NCBI GenBank assembly: GCA_029263315.1
Contig: JAJCXR010000046.1
Coordinates: forward strand, 106,100-170,099
Direction: 5' to 3'
DNA: 64,000 nt
DNA from: Acidobacteriota bacterium
GTDB taxonomy: Bacteria > Acidobacteriota > Thermoanaerobaculia > Multivoradales > J023
Shown here: piece by piece, positions 8,251 through 16,426 of the stretch
How the letters are laid out: every line of letters starts with the position of its first letter
Position numbering within the stretch: the stretch's first letter is position 1
Notes under the pieces: model-generated
Seen by the model: only the letters and a program-made list of their open reading frames with translations
Told to the model about the DNA's origin: nothing
The model's database searches: none
Translations under genes and position numbers: made by a program

Positions 8251-9863
8251 CCGGCGGGCCGGCCGTGGAAGCCTTCGTGGACCGAGGTCCCTCGATCGGC
8301 GTCCCGGCGTTGGTCAAAGGACGCTTGGTGATTCCGCCGCGCATCGCCATCGGTCGGCTTGAGACACAGGCTATGGCCGCAGCCGCTCGTGCCGGCCCCT
8401 CGGCCGCCGACCGGCTGCTTTGCTTCACGGTCGAAGAAGCCCAGGTGATCCGCTTGCCGGCGGTGGCCGAATCAGCCGCGACCGCCGAGCCTCGCTTCTT
8501 GATTCACCCTCGGGTTGCGCCCGAGGCACTTCTGGAGCGCGATGCCCAAGCTCTTGCCAGCGGCCTCCACCAGCTCAGCGTAGCGGAAATTCTCGACTAC
8601 GCCGCAGCCCTGCAACAAACCCTGGCTAACGAGATACCGCCGCTCGCCCGTGCCGCGGGTCTACTCGACGCCGCGGCCGACAGCGGGGATCACATGGGTC
8701 GACTGTTCTTCGATCTCCTGCCCTCGCTCATCGACCCGGCGGCCCTCGGCACGGCGATCGATAGCGAGTTGGGTTCGCCGGATGTTCCCGGCCGCCGTTA
8801 TTTGGACGGCTGGGTCGAGGTCGCGGCGTCCACGCGGCGGGGCATGACCGCCCAGATGCGCGAGCATCTTTTTGCTGCAGATCCGGTCGCCGGCAAGTCG
8901 ACGCCGCGGGCTCACCGACGCGCCATGCCCACCCGCCAGCTCCACATCACCGCTGGTAACTCCCCAGCAGTTCCCTTGCTGTCGTTTCTTTGGGCCCTGG
9001 CGACCAAAGGCGCGGCGGTGCTCAAGACGCCCGCCGAGGCCACCATCGTCGGCGGTCTCTTGGCCATGGCACTGCATCGGGTCGATCCAAGCCATCCCAT
9101 CACCCGCCACACGTCCCTGGTCTACTGGCCGGGAGGCGATCCCGCCATGGAGAGTGTGCTCTTGGCGCGCGGCGCTTTCGATCGTGTGGTGGTGTGGGGC
9201 TCGCGCCAAACCGTGGACGACATCTCCCTCCGTACCGGCACCAAGACGGTGGTGATGCACCCTCGCTATGGCGTCAGCCTGATCGGCCAGGAGATCTTCC
9301 CCGAGCAGCTCCAAGAGGCTGCCGCTCTGGCTTCGACGGACACCATGATCGCCGATCAGCGAGCCTGCACCTCCTCGCTGGTGCACTATGTCGAGGCCTC
9401 TGAGGAAGACGCTTGGCGCTACTGCGCTGCCCTCGCCGCAGCCCTGGCCCGCTGGGACCAGGCCTTGCCTCCGCCACGGGGCAGTGGTGCCCAGAGTCGA
9501 TTGCGACGCCTCCGACGTGGCGCCCTCCTCGAAGGGCGCTGGTTCGAAAACGGCACGCCGGATGCCATCACCTCGGCCGTTGTCTGCATGCCGCACGCTT
9601 TTGATCTGTCCATTCACCCCATGTCGCGGTTGGTGATCGTACGTCCGGTTCCCAACCTCGAAACGGTGCTGCCCTTTCTGAGCAGCGCGGTGTCCACCGT
9701 TGGCATTTTTCCACCGGGCCGCCGACGGGCCTTGCGCGATGCCATCGCTGCCACCGGGGTGAGCAACGTGTTCCCACTCGGTGAGTGCGAGCTCGCCTAC
9801 GCCGGAATGCCACACGATGGCATGCGGGTGCTCAGCGAAATGGTCAACTGGGTCAACGGCTGA
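8247..9863 (+). CDS. LuxC-like acyl reductase
   Basis: A 538-residue member of the LuxC/acyl-CoA reductase family of the aldehyde dehydrogenase superfamily. It shows LHITAGNSPAVPLLSF and GAAVLKTPAEAT (nucleotide-binding region), VVWGSRQTVDDI, and the putative catalytic Cys in IADQRACTSSLVHYVE near residue 375. LuxC reduces an enzyme-bound acyl group to an aldehyde using NADPH. It is coupled by overlap to the luxE-like gene. Its 3' end overlaps the convergent hydrolase gene by 11 bases. Together with the aminotransferase this gives a short route from acyl group to aldehyde to amine. Confidence 0.87.
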   Translation: MTGGPAVEAFVDRGPSIGVPALVKGRLVIPPRIAIGRLETQAMAAAARAGPSAADRLLCFTVEEAQVIRLPAVAESAATAEPRFLIHPRVAPEALLERDAQALASGLHQLSVAEILDYAAALQQTLANEIPPLARAAGLLDAAADSGDHMGRLFFDLLPSLIDPAALGTAIDSELGSPDVPGRRYLDGWVEVAASTRRGMTAQMREHLFAADPVAGKSTPRAHRRAMPTRQLHITAGNSPAVPLLSFLWALATKGAAVLKTPAEATIVGGLLAMALHRVDPSHPITRHTSLVYWPGGDPAMESVLLARGAFDRVVVWGSRQTVDDISLRTGTKTVVMHPRYGVSLIGQEIFPEQLQEAAALASTDTMIADQRACTSSLVHYVEASEEDAWRYCAALAAALARWDQALPPPRGSGAQSRLRRLRRGALLEGRWFENGTPDAITSAVVCMPHAFDLSIHPMSRLVIVRPVPNLETVLPFLSSAVSTVGIFPPGRRRALRDAIAATGVSNVFPLGECELAYAGMPHDGMRVLSEMVNWVNG

Positions 9864-10683
9864 GCGGCGCCGGAACCTGTGTCCCATTGGCGCGCAGGTG
9901 GGCGTCGATGAGCGCCGCGCAGCGCTGTGGCGCCTGCAGCATGCACAGGTGCCCAATGTCCGGTAGGTAGACCCGTTCCGTCGCAGGTGCGGCGCGGTGG
10001 ATGATTTCGGCGCAACGCTTGAAGGCTGGCATCTCGTCGTCGCCGAGCAAGATCAGCAGTGGCGTCCGGATGCTCCGCAGCGCCCGTTCGGTTTGGGGCT
10101 GGCCGGTGAGATGGTGCATGGCGTTGGATTCCAACTCGCTCCAGCGATGGCGGCCGACCAATGCTTCGAGTGAGCGCCAGAGGTCGGAGTGGCGATCGAG
10201 GCCACGGAATATGGGGGAGGGCTCGTCCATCCAGACGGACACCAGGTGGGAACCGGGGCCGCGTCTTTGGAAGAGCTCGGCCAGGGCCTCGTAGACCCGC
10301 TGAGCCTCTGGGTCTTCGGGGCCGCCGGCCAGGGCCGGGGCACCGAGCACGATCGAGCGGAAAGCGCCAGGAAACTCCATGGCGATCTGTAACGCGATGA
10401 TCGTACCGAAGGACAGCGCCACGAGATGTCGGGCGTCCTGGGCCAGCGCGATGCGTCCCAATTCGCGGGCCAAGGTCGGCAAATCGTCGCCGTCAACGAG
10501 GGGTCGCGAAGCTCCATGACCCGGGAGATCGATCCCGATATGCCGCCACTCAGGCATCAGGGACCAAAGATCTTGCCAACTGCTGGCGTCCAGCGAATAG
10601 CCGTGGACCCAGAACACACCGTCTCCCGTGCCTTGGGCGAGGCGTCCGCTAAAACCCGGCGCCAATGTCGCCAGCTCGGCCAT
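9853..10683 (-). CDS. Alpha/beta hydrolase
   Basis: A 276-residue alpha/beta-hydrolase. The oxyanion HG motif (VFWVHGYSLDASSW) is near residue 28, the nucleophile Ser lies in LVALSFGTI, the acid is probably in LLGDDEMP, and the catalytic His is in DIGHLCMLQAPQRC near the C-terminus. It follows the Rieske gene by 2 bases, so the two are one minus-strand operon inside the biosynthetic region. It could act as a thioesterase-like or ester- or peptide-cleaving tailoring enzyme; the substrate is unknown. Confidence 0.82.
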   Translation of the reverse strand: MAELATLAPGFSGRLAQGTGDGVFWVHGYSLDASSWQDLWSLMPEWRHIGIDLPGHGASRPLVDGDDLPTLARELGRIALAQDARHLVALSFGTIIALQIAMEFPGAFRSIVLGAPALAGGPEDPEAQRVYEALAELFQRRGPGSHLVSVWMDEPSPIFRGLDRHSDLWRSLEALVGRHRWSELESNAMHHLTGQPQTERALRSIRTPLLILLGDDEMPAFKRCAEIIHRAAPATERVYLPDIGHLCMLQAPQRCAALIDAHLRANGTQVPAPLSR

Positions 10684-10685
10684 GG

Positions 10686-11600
10686 TCAGGGCGCAGGCTG
10701 CGGCAAAAAATCGTCACAGAAGGCGTAGTAGGCGGCGACCAACTCGTCTCCAGGAGTGACGCGGTCACCGCGAACTGGCTTGGCTTGCACGGGAAGATGC
10801 TGCCAGATTTTTGCGTCCTGCTCGAGGGCTGTCCGGCTATCGCGCAGCAGAGCACGAACGGGCTCTTGGTCCGGCGCTCCGCCATCGGCGGCCGGTGGCA
10901 CGATCAGCGAGATCCGAATTTGGCACATGCCGTCGGCGTCGGGCGTCGCCGCGGTGAGGACATAGCTACTCGCAGCTCCATCGCCGAGTTGGGTCACACA
11001 AAGGTTGGGGCTGAAGATCCGCAACCGCAGATCGACTTCGCTCGCTGCCTCATCTTGCCACCGGTTGAGACGCGGTGTGCTCAGTCGTGCCCGCACGGCC
11101 AATTCTCCGTTCCTGCTCTGCAAGCGGTTCAGCACTGGCACACTGGGAATCCCGTGCACCTCGGCGAAGTGATGCCCGTCCAAGGCGTTTTCGATCACCA
11201 ACTCGGGCGCCGTGCGCACCGCCAGAGTGAATCCCGGCACGAAGTAGTGGGTTTCGTCGAGATCGGCCAAAAAGGCTGCCAAGCCATGATCATGCGCCCC
11301 GTCGAGGAGCGTGAAGAGCAAGCCCCCGACGTTCAGTGTGTGGTAATGGCGCAGGCAGAAGCCGTCGTCACCTGGCGCCGAGAGGCCAATACGACGGCCG
11401 TGGAAGGGGCAAATGACGGCGTCGCCCTCGAGGCGACCCCCGTAGCCGAGATGGGCACCGCGATGGGGACAGCGAGCTGAAAAGATGTCGACTGCGTCCG
11501 CCCGCTGCACGATCAGCAGGTCCAGCTTGGCAATAGAGATCGGTGAGAAAGGTTTGTCAACTTCGCGTTCGAAGGCGACTTGATACCAACCTTGGTACAT
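10686..11600 (-). CDS. Rieske non-heme iron oxygenase-like protein
   Basis: About 304 residues. The N-terminal Rieske domain carries CPHRGAHLG and CPFHGRRIG, giving the two Cys and two His of a [2Fe-2S] cluster. The C-terminal part has ENALDGHHFAEVHGI, matching the mononuclear iron site of Rieske oxygenases (Asp-x2-His-x4-His). The start at 11600 (MYQGWY) has a GGAG Shine-Dalgarno; the longer frame to 11717 would run through the promoter region. Related enzymes hydroxylate or desaturate natural products. It is divergent from the radical SAM gene and in operon with the hydrolase. Confidence 0.85.
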   Translation of the reverse strand: MYQGWYQVAFEREVDKPFSPISIAKLDLLIVQRADAVDIFSARCPHRGAHLGYGGRLEGDAVICPFHGRRIGLSAPGDDGFCLRHYHTLNVGGLLFTLLDGAHDHGLAAFLADLDETHYFVPGFTLAVRTAPELVIENALDGHHFAEVHGIPSVPVLNRLQSRNGELAVRARLSTPRLNRWQDEAASEVDLRLRIFSPNLCVTQLGDGAASSYVLTAATPDADGMCQIRISLIVPPAADGGAPDQEPVRALLRDSRTALEQDAKIWQHLPVQAKPVRGDRVTPGDELVAAYYAFCDDFLPQPAP

Positions 11601-11624
11601 CTCCGAAACTCCCAGGAAAAGAGG

Positions 11625-11654
11625 TTGATTTGCAAGCACTATATGTCTTATCAT
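11625..11654 (+). promoter_or_regulatory. Candidate sigma-70 promoter for the RiPP core operon
   Basis: TTGATT (-35) and TATCAT (-10, five of six consensus bases) are separated by 18 bases, within an AT-rich island in otherwise GC-rich DNA. It points toward the B12-radical SAM gene and would give a leader of roughly 100 bases. Read by eye only. Confidence 0.4.
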
Positions 11655-11666
11655 ACGAGACTTCAA
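11638..11666 (-). promoter_or_regulatory. Candidate sigma-70 promoter for Rieske-hydrolase operon
   Basis: On the minus strand TTGAAG (-35) and TATAGT (-10, five of six) are separated by exactly 17 bases, ending 37 bases before the Rieske start. It overlaps the plus-strand promoter almost completely, so polymerase binding on one would exclude the other. Confidence 0.45.
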
Positions 11667-11757
11667 TAATATAGCGCTCAGCGGTGTAGGAAAAAACGCT
11701 TCGCGACAATACAACACGGTGTTTCAGGAACGAAGTACTCCTTCAAGAGGTATGTAC

Positions 11758-13092
11758 ATGAAAGTTCTGCTGATCTACCCAGATGCCCGCAAAGAGCTGA
11801 TCGGCTACGGCGATCTCGGTGCCATCGCTGAGCCTTTGGCGCTTGAGTACTTGGGCGCAGGTGCCCGCCTCGAGGGTCACGACGTCCGGATCCTCGACCT
11901 TCGCCTCCATCAAGACGCTCTCGAACGCACCCTGATCGACTATCGGCCCGATATTGTGGGGGTGACGGGTTACTCCATGCACGTCTTGCGAATGCTTCGC
12001 ATTTGCGGACGCATCAAGGAGATCACCCCCGACGCTTGGACGGTGTCCGGCGGCCATCATGCGACCTTGATGCCCGAAGATTTTTTCGAGCCGCAGGTCG
12101 ATTTTGTGGTCTGCGGCGAAGGTGTCGGGCCGTTCCGCAAACTTCTTGCACGGCTCGATGCAGGCGATGCGATCACCGATATCGCCGGCCTCTGGTCGCG
12201 AATCGACGGCACGTTCGTCAGCGGCGGCGCCCCCGAACCGTTCTCCGTCAACGATCTGCCGCGGCCAGACCGTACCCTCACCGCCGCCGATCGCGATGCC
12301 TACTTCATTGACTGGATGAAGCCCATTGCATTGCTCCGAACCACCGTCGGCTGCCCCTACCGCTGCTCCTTTTGCTCGCTGTGGAAGATCATGGACGGGC
12401 GCTATTACTTGCGCGATATCGAGCAGGTGGTTGACGAAATCGCCTCCGTAGAGGAACGCTACATCTTCTTCGTCGATGACGAGGCCTTTGTCAACGCCAA
12501 GCGGATGACCCGGTTGGCCCACGCGATCCGCGCCCGGGGCCTCGACAAACGTTACTTCTCCTATTGCCGCATCGACACCCTGCTGCGCCACCGCGAGATG
12601 ATGAAACTGTGGCGAGAGGTTGGTTTAGAACGCCTTTTCATCGGCATCGAAGCCACCTCGGATCGCGAGCTCGACGACTACAACAAGCGGATCGGTGTCG
12701 CCCAGATCGAGGATGGCCTGCGCTTTGCCCGCCAGATCGGTATCGGTATCTTCGCTGGATTTGTCGTCAACACCGATTACGCCGCCGCCGACTTCAAGCA
12801 TCTCGAGCGCTTTATCCGCCACAACCAGATCGACTATCCGTCGTTCACCGTGCTGACGCCAATCCCCGGCACGGCAGCGCTCGAGAGCTTCGACCACATC
12901 CAGGAAATGCAACTCAATGGCCGGCCTAATTGGGAGCTTTTCGACCTTCAGCACCCAGTGGTCGAAACTCGGCTGCCGAAGCGCGAGTTCAAGCGGCGAT
13001 ACAAAAGCCTTTACCGCGTATTCAGCGAGAAGTATTCAATTTACCGCGACAGTGTACGGTTGCGTGATGCATCAGGCGGATTCGTCGCCTAA
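11758..13092 (+). CDS. B12-binding radical SAM protein
   Basis: About 444 residues. Residues 1-150 form a cobalamin-binding domain (MKVLLIYPDARK, IVGVTGYSMHV, WTVSGGHHATLMPED). The radical SAM core begins with C-x3-C-x2-C (GCPYRCSFC) near residues 199-206, followed by FFVDDEAFVN and GLERLFIGIEATSD. This class typically methylates unactivated carbons or carries out rearrangements on natural products, including RiPPs. I chose ATG 11758 because AAGAGG lies 7 bases upstream; the GTG at 11719 lacks one. It is first in the plus-strand operon, 32 bases before the first E1-like gene. Confidence 0.9.
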   Translation: MKVLLIYPDARKELIGYGDLGAIAEPLALEYLGAGARLEGHDVRILDLRLHQDALERTLIDYRPDIVGVTGYSMHVLRMLRICGRIKEITPDAWTVSGGHHATLMPEDFFEPQVDFVVCGEGVGPFRKLLARLDAGDAITDIAGLWSRIDGTFVSGGAPEPFSVNDLPRPDRTLTAADRDAYFIDWMKPIALLRTTVGCPYRCSFCSLWKIMDGRYYLRDIEQVVDEIASVEERYIFFVDDEAFVNAKRMTRLAHAIRARGLDKRYFSYCRIDTLLRHREMMKLWREVGLERLFIGIEATSDRELDDYNKRIGVAQIEDGLRFARQIGIGIFAGFVVNTDYAAADFKHLERFIRHNQIDYPSFTVLTPIPGTAALESFDHIQEMQLNGRPNWELFDLQHPVVETRLPKREFKRRYKSLYRVFSEKYSIYRDSVRLRDASGGFVA

Positions 13093-13124
13093 TGTAAGCG
13101 CCCTTCAAAGGAATCGAGCAGACC

Positions 13125-14216
13125 ATGAGGATGGACCTTTCACCGGAAAAGTGGCGAGCGTTGCCCATCCAGCTCATCGAGATCCCCAACGGGCTGGTGC
13201 TGAAGAGGGGGAGGGTCGAGGTCAAGATCCTCGGTGATGGCATCGCCAACGTTCTGGAATTACTGCTCGAAACCGCCTCAGGGACCGGTGCGACCGAGGC
13301 CGAGCTACTGGCGCTCTTCGCGGCCCCGGACCAAGCCAACATAGAATCGTTGATCCAACATCTGATCAGTCGGCGACTTCTCGTCCCGGTATCCGCCGAC
13401 ACCCCGTCGGCCACGGACCTCGAGAGCCCAGAAAGTGTTTTCTACTGGCACTTCGGTCGCACCGAGGAAGAGATCGTGGGGCGCCTCGACGACCAGCGCA
13501 TCGTGATCATCGGAGTCAACTACATCTCCCGCCAATTGGTTGTCAGCCTCGCGGCATGCGGCGCCAAAGACATTGAAGTTCGTGACAGTCCGTTGTTGCG
13601 CAACCAATCCCTATTCGACGCTGGGGGTGAGCTGCGGCCGGACGTCTGGCCGGCGGACATAGAGCCGCCGACACCGCTCCGTCTCGGCGCCCGTGACATC
13701 GATCCCCAGGATTTCGACTGCCTGGTGGCGACGACGGACTCCGGGGCCAAGACGTTGCTGCGTCCCTGGAACGAGCTCTGCCACCTGCACAAGCGTCCGT
13801 TCTTGCCGATCGTGCTCAAAGACCTCTTTGGCTACATAGGACCTCTGGTCGTTCCGGAAGAGACCGCCTGCTTCGAATGCCTGCGGCTGCGGGAGCGGGC
13901 CAATGACAGCGATCCGGCCATGCGGCGGCTGGTCGACTCCGCCACGGCGGGCCCCGAGACGCCGGTTGGTTTCCTGCCACCGATGGCTTCCAGCCTGGGC
14001 GATATCGCCGCGCTCGAGCTGATCAAATTCTTTGCCTTCGGCACCCCCTTTTGGCGCGCCGGAACGTTGATCGAAGTCAACCTCCTGAGGCCCGACATCA
14101 CCGCCCGCAAGGTGCTCAAGATGCCGCGCTGTCCGGTCTGTACGCCGCTCGAAGATCGCCCCACACTGTCGTCCGTAGGGAGAAGCACCATGGCCATGCA
14201 GGGGGAGGAAGCATGA
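13125..14216 (+). CDS. RiPP cyclodehydratase partner, E1-like (copy 1)
   Basis: A 363-residue protein of the azole-peptide (TOMM) leader-binding E1-like family (SagC/ThiF-like). The N-terminal 80 residues look like a winged-helix RiPP recognition element that would bind the precursor leader. A Rossmann-like segment follows (RIVIIGVNYISRQLVVSLA), with the nucleotide-binding glycines weak, as usual for these partners. Two Cys pairs, CFEC and CPVC, would hold a structural zinc. It delivers substrate to a YcaO enzyme. Its stop overlaps the start of the YcaO-like gene, so the two are translationally coupled. A second copy starts at 16994. Confidence 0.87.
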   Translation: MRMDLSPEKWRALPIQLIEIPNGLVLKRGRVEVKILGDGIANVLELLLETASGTGATEAELLALFAAPDQANIESLIQHLISRRLLVPVSADTPSATDLESPESVFYWHFGRTEEEIVGRLDDQRIVIIGVNYISRQLVVSLAACGAKDIEVRDSPLLRNQSLFDAGGELRPDVWPADIEPPTPLRLGARDIDPQDFDCLVATTDSGAKTLLRPWNELCHLHKRPFLPIVLKDLFGYIGPLVVPEETACFECLRLRERANDSDPAMRRLVDSATAGPETPVGFLPPMASSLGDIAALELIKFFAFGTPFWRAGTLIEVNLLRPDITARKVLKMPRCPVCTPLEDRPTLSSVGRSTMAMQGEEA

Positions 14217-15562
14217 GCCTGTCCAGCACTTGCCAGCACCACCTGCGGAGCGTCGCCGAGCACACCATCGACGCTCACGTCGGACTCGTCCACAGTTTGG
14301 TGCCACTGGACCTCGAAGCGGGGGCGCCGCCGTTCTTCCATTTCGCCGCCCAGCTGTGCAATCTGCAAGCCTGCGGCTGGCAAACCAATGCCGCGCGCAT
14401 GGAAGGTGCTTCGGCGGTGCGCGACTTGGCGGCGATGGCGGCGCTCACCGAGGCCCTACGCTTCTATGCGGCAGGTTTTTACGCCCGCAACGAGCTTGCG
14501 CTGTTGCGCTACGACGATGCCCCCGAGACCTGCATCGACCCATCGTGCTTCGCTCTCTTCAGTGATCAACAATACCAGCGCCCTGAGCTGCGCTTCGCTC
14601 CGTTCGACGCCGCCACCGCCGTGCGCTGGGTACCTGGCCAAGACCTCGGCAGCGGTGTGCCATGCCACCTGCCCGCCGCCTTCGTGATGGTCCCTTACGA
14701 GGTCCGCGAAGATGACGAGGAGGCCTGCATAGCGCCCGCCTCATCCGGCGGACTGGCCTGCGGCTGCAGTTGGGAGCAGACGATCATCACGGCGATTTGT
14801 GGCGCCATTCGCGACGACGTGGCAGCCATCGTATGGCAGCGCCGCTTGCCCATGCCGCAACTCCGCGTCGAAACCTTGAGCGACCTCAACTACGCACTGG
14901 TCGAGCGCTTCGAGAGCGTCGGCGGACACATCACTCTCATCGATGCCACATTGGACCTGGCCGTACCCACCGTCCTTGCCTGCCTCCGCTCCAAGAACGA
15001 GGGCGCGCCGTCCCTGGTGTTCGCCGCCGCCGCTCATCCGGACCCCGAACAAGCGGTAAGGGCTGTGCTCGAAGAGCTCGCGTTGGTCGAACGGTATGGC
15101 CAGGAGATCCGTAGCAGCCAACTGGACAGGTCGGTCAACGGGGCCGCTAGCCCCATCGTCGATCAGATCGGTCATCTCGGCTATTGGTGCGAGCACGAGC
15201 ACGCCAGTCAGGCGGATTTCCTCTTCCGTTCGAGCGAACGGGTCGAATTCCACTCGCTCATCAGTCTCGACGCGGGCGAACCCACCGCGACGCTCAAACA
15301 ACTGATCGACCGGCTCACCGCAGCCGGTTACCGAGCGCTGGTCGCCAACCTCACCACACCAGACCTGCGCAACCTCGGACTCTACGTACTGCGCGCCGTG
15401 ATCCCAGGTCTGCAACCGCTGTTCACCGGCCAGCACAGCCAGGCCCTGGGCGGCGACCGACTGCGTAAAGTGCCTGGCCTCCTGGGCATCCAAGGCGCCG
15501 AGATCGACCCCAAAGCCGGATTTTTACCCCATCCCTTTCTCAACCGCGGGCTAGCAAGTTGA
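14213..15562 (+). CDS. YcaO-like protein, probably catalytically degenerate
   Basis: A 449-residue YcaO-domain protein starting at ATG 14213 (GGGGGAGGAA Shine-Dalgarno); the longer upstream frame is overlap with the E1 gene. The fold is recognisable (SGGLACGCSW; LVANLTTPDLRNLGLYVLRA; AVIPGLQPLF), but aligned with the second YcaO here the ATP/Mg2+ residues are changed. ExxER becomes E80-A-L-R83-F. The second Glu set is Q189, G197 and R200, with D201 in place of Arg. The C-terminal PxPxP tail is broken (LPHPFLNRG). I infer a non-catalytic scaffold or leader-handling role. It lies between E1 copy 1 and SagB copy 1, with overlapping stops and starts. Confidence 0.88.
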   Translation: MSLSSTCQHHLRSVAEHTIDAHVGLVHSLVPLDLEAGAPPFFHFAAQLCNLQACGWQTNAARMEGASAVRDLAAMAALTEALRFYAAGFYARNELALLRYDDAPETCIDPSCFALFSDQQYQRPELRFAPFDAATAVRWVPGQDLGSGVPCHLPAAFVMVPYEVREDDEEACIAPASSGGLACGCSWEQTIITAICGAIRDDVAAIVWQRRLPMPQLRVETLSDLNYALVERFESVGGHITLIDATLDLAVPTVLACLRSKNEGAPSLVFAAAAHPDPEQAVRAVLEELALVERYGQEIRSSQLDRSVNGAASPIVDQIGHLGYWCEHEHASQADFLFRSSERVEFHSLISLDAGEPTATLKQLIDRLTAAGYRALVANLTTPDLRNLGLYVLRAVIPGLQPLFTGQHSQALGGDRLRKVPGLLGIQGAEIDPKAGFLPHPFLNRGLAS

Positions 15563-16368
15563 TGCGTCAGCATTGGCATCAGTGGGTTCAGCCCGACAGC
15601 GCTGACGAAACAGCGTGGGAGCTGTTTCATGAGAACAGCAAGATGGATCGGTTCACCCATCCGATGGACGATCCCGGGGCGATCGCCTGGATGCAACAGG
15701 TCTCCCAGACGCTGTCCTACGATCAGCTGCCGGCCGTACCACTGCCTCAGACTTCGGAGCCACTGACCATGGCGTTGGGCGAAGCCATCGCCGCACGCCG
15801 GACACCACAACGCCTGAGCCGGGACACAATCAGCCTCGAGTCGCTCACCACCATCCTGCACAGCGCCTATGGCGTGACGCAGAGTGCCGCCCAGAGCCGG
15901 GCTCGACGGCCGCTGCGAAGCGTGCCCTCGGCAGGTGCGCTCTTCCCGCTCGAGATCTTTTTCCACACTCGATCGGTCACCGATCTCGAACCCGGCCTCT
16001 ATCACTACAACCCTATTCGCCACGAGTTGCGGCGTCTGCGCCAAGGGGACCAGGCGGCAAAGATCGCCTCAGCGCTGATGCAAAAACAGCTCGCAGTGGA
16101 GGCTTCGCTCATCCTGATGATCGGCGCCATGCTCGAGCGCAGCGTCGGCAAGTATGGCGATCGAGGTTACCGGTTCGCGTTACTGGAAGCGGGTCACGTG
16201 GCCCAGAATATCAACCTGGCAGCCTGTGCCTTAGGGTTGGCAAGTATCGATCTCGGTGGTTACCAAGATCGTCTTCTTGACCGTCTCTTGGGCTTCGATG
16301 GCTTGCTGCAATCCGTGCTTTATGCCGTCGCCGTTGGCGGCATTGTCGAGGACCCAGAAGGGCTCTAG
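15562..16368 (+). CDS. SagB-type FMN dehydrogenase (copy 1)
   Basis: A 268-residue nitroreductase-fold enzyme of the SagB family, which oxidises azolines made by YcaO to aromatic azoles using FMN. Family marks are RSVPSAGALFPLEIFFHT near residue 115 and KYGDRGYRFALLEAGHVAQN then GGYQD toward the end. The start codon ATG shares a base with the stop of the YcaO-like gene (TGATG). The N-terminal stretch TAWELFHENSK closely matches the second copy (DAWELFHENSK), showing that the two arose by duplication. It lies 58 bases upstream of the precursor gene. Confidence 0.87.
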   Translation: MRQHWHQWVQPDSADETAWELFHENSKMDRFTHPMDDPGAIAWMQQVSQTLSYDQLPAVPLPQTSEPLTMALGEAIAARRTPQRLSRDTISLESLTTILHSAYGVTQSAAQSRARRPLRSVPSAGALFPLEIFFHTRSVTDLEPGLYHYNPIRHELRRLRQGDQAAKIASALMQKQLAVEASLILMIGAMLERSVGKYGDRGYRFALLEAGHVAQNINLAACALGLASIDLGGYQDRLLDRLLGFDGLLQSVLYAVAVGGIVEDPEGL

Positions 16369-16426
16369 ACAATAGGTTTGATAACCGTCCCTAGCCGGGA
16401 CACAGATCCAAAGAAAGGTAGAAAAG

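Noticed and set aside
5414..9863. Interpreting luxC/luxE-like genes as a bioluminescence operon
   Set aside because: No luciferase (luxAB), luxD or flavin reductase genes nearby, and the context is biosynthetic.
8661..9956. Minus-strand open frame of 431 codons opposite luxC-like gene
   Set aside because: Mirror of the real gene in the third frame; no family motifs, His/Arg/Gly-rich.
10665..11480. Plus-strand frame opposite the Rieske gene
   Set aside because: The minus strand carries both Rieske cluster motifs and the iron site; the plus frame is a shadow.
11743..12591. Minus-strand frame opposite the B12-radical SAM gene
   Set aside because: The plus strand has B12 and CxxxCxxC motifs; no motif on the minus strand.
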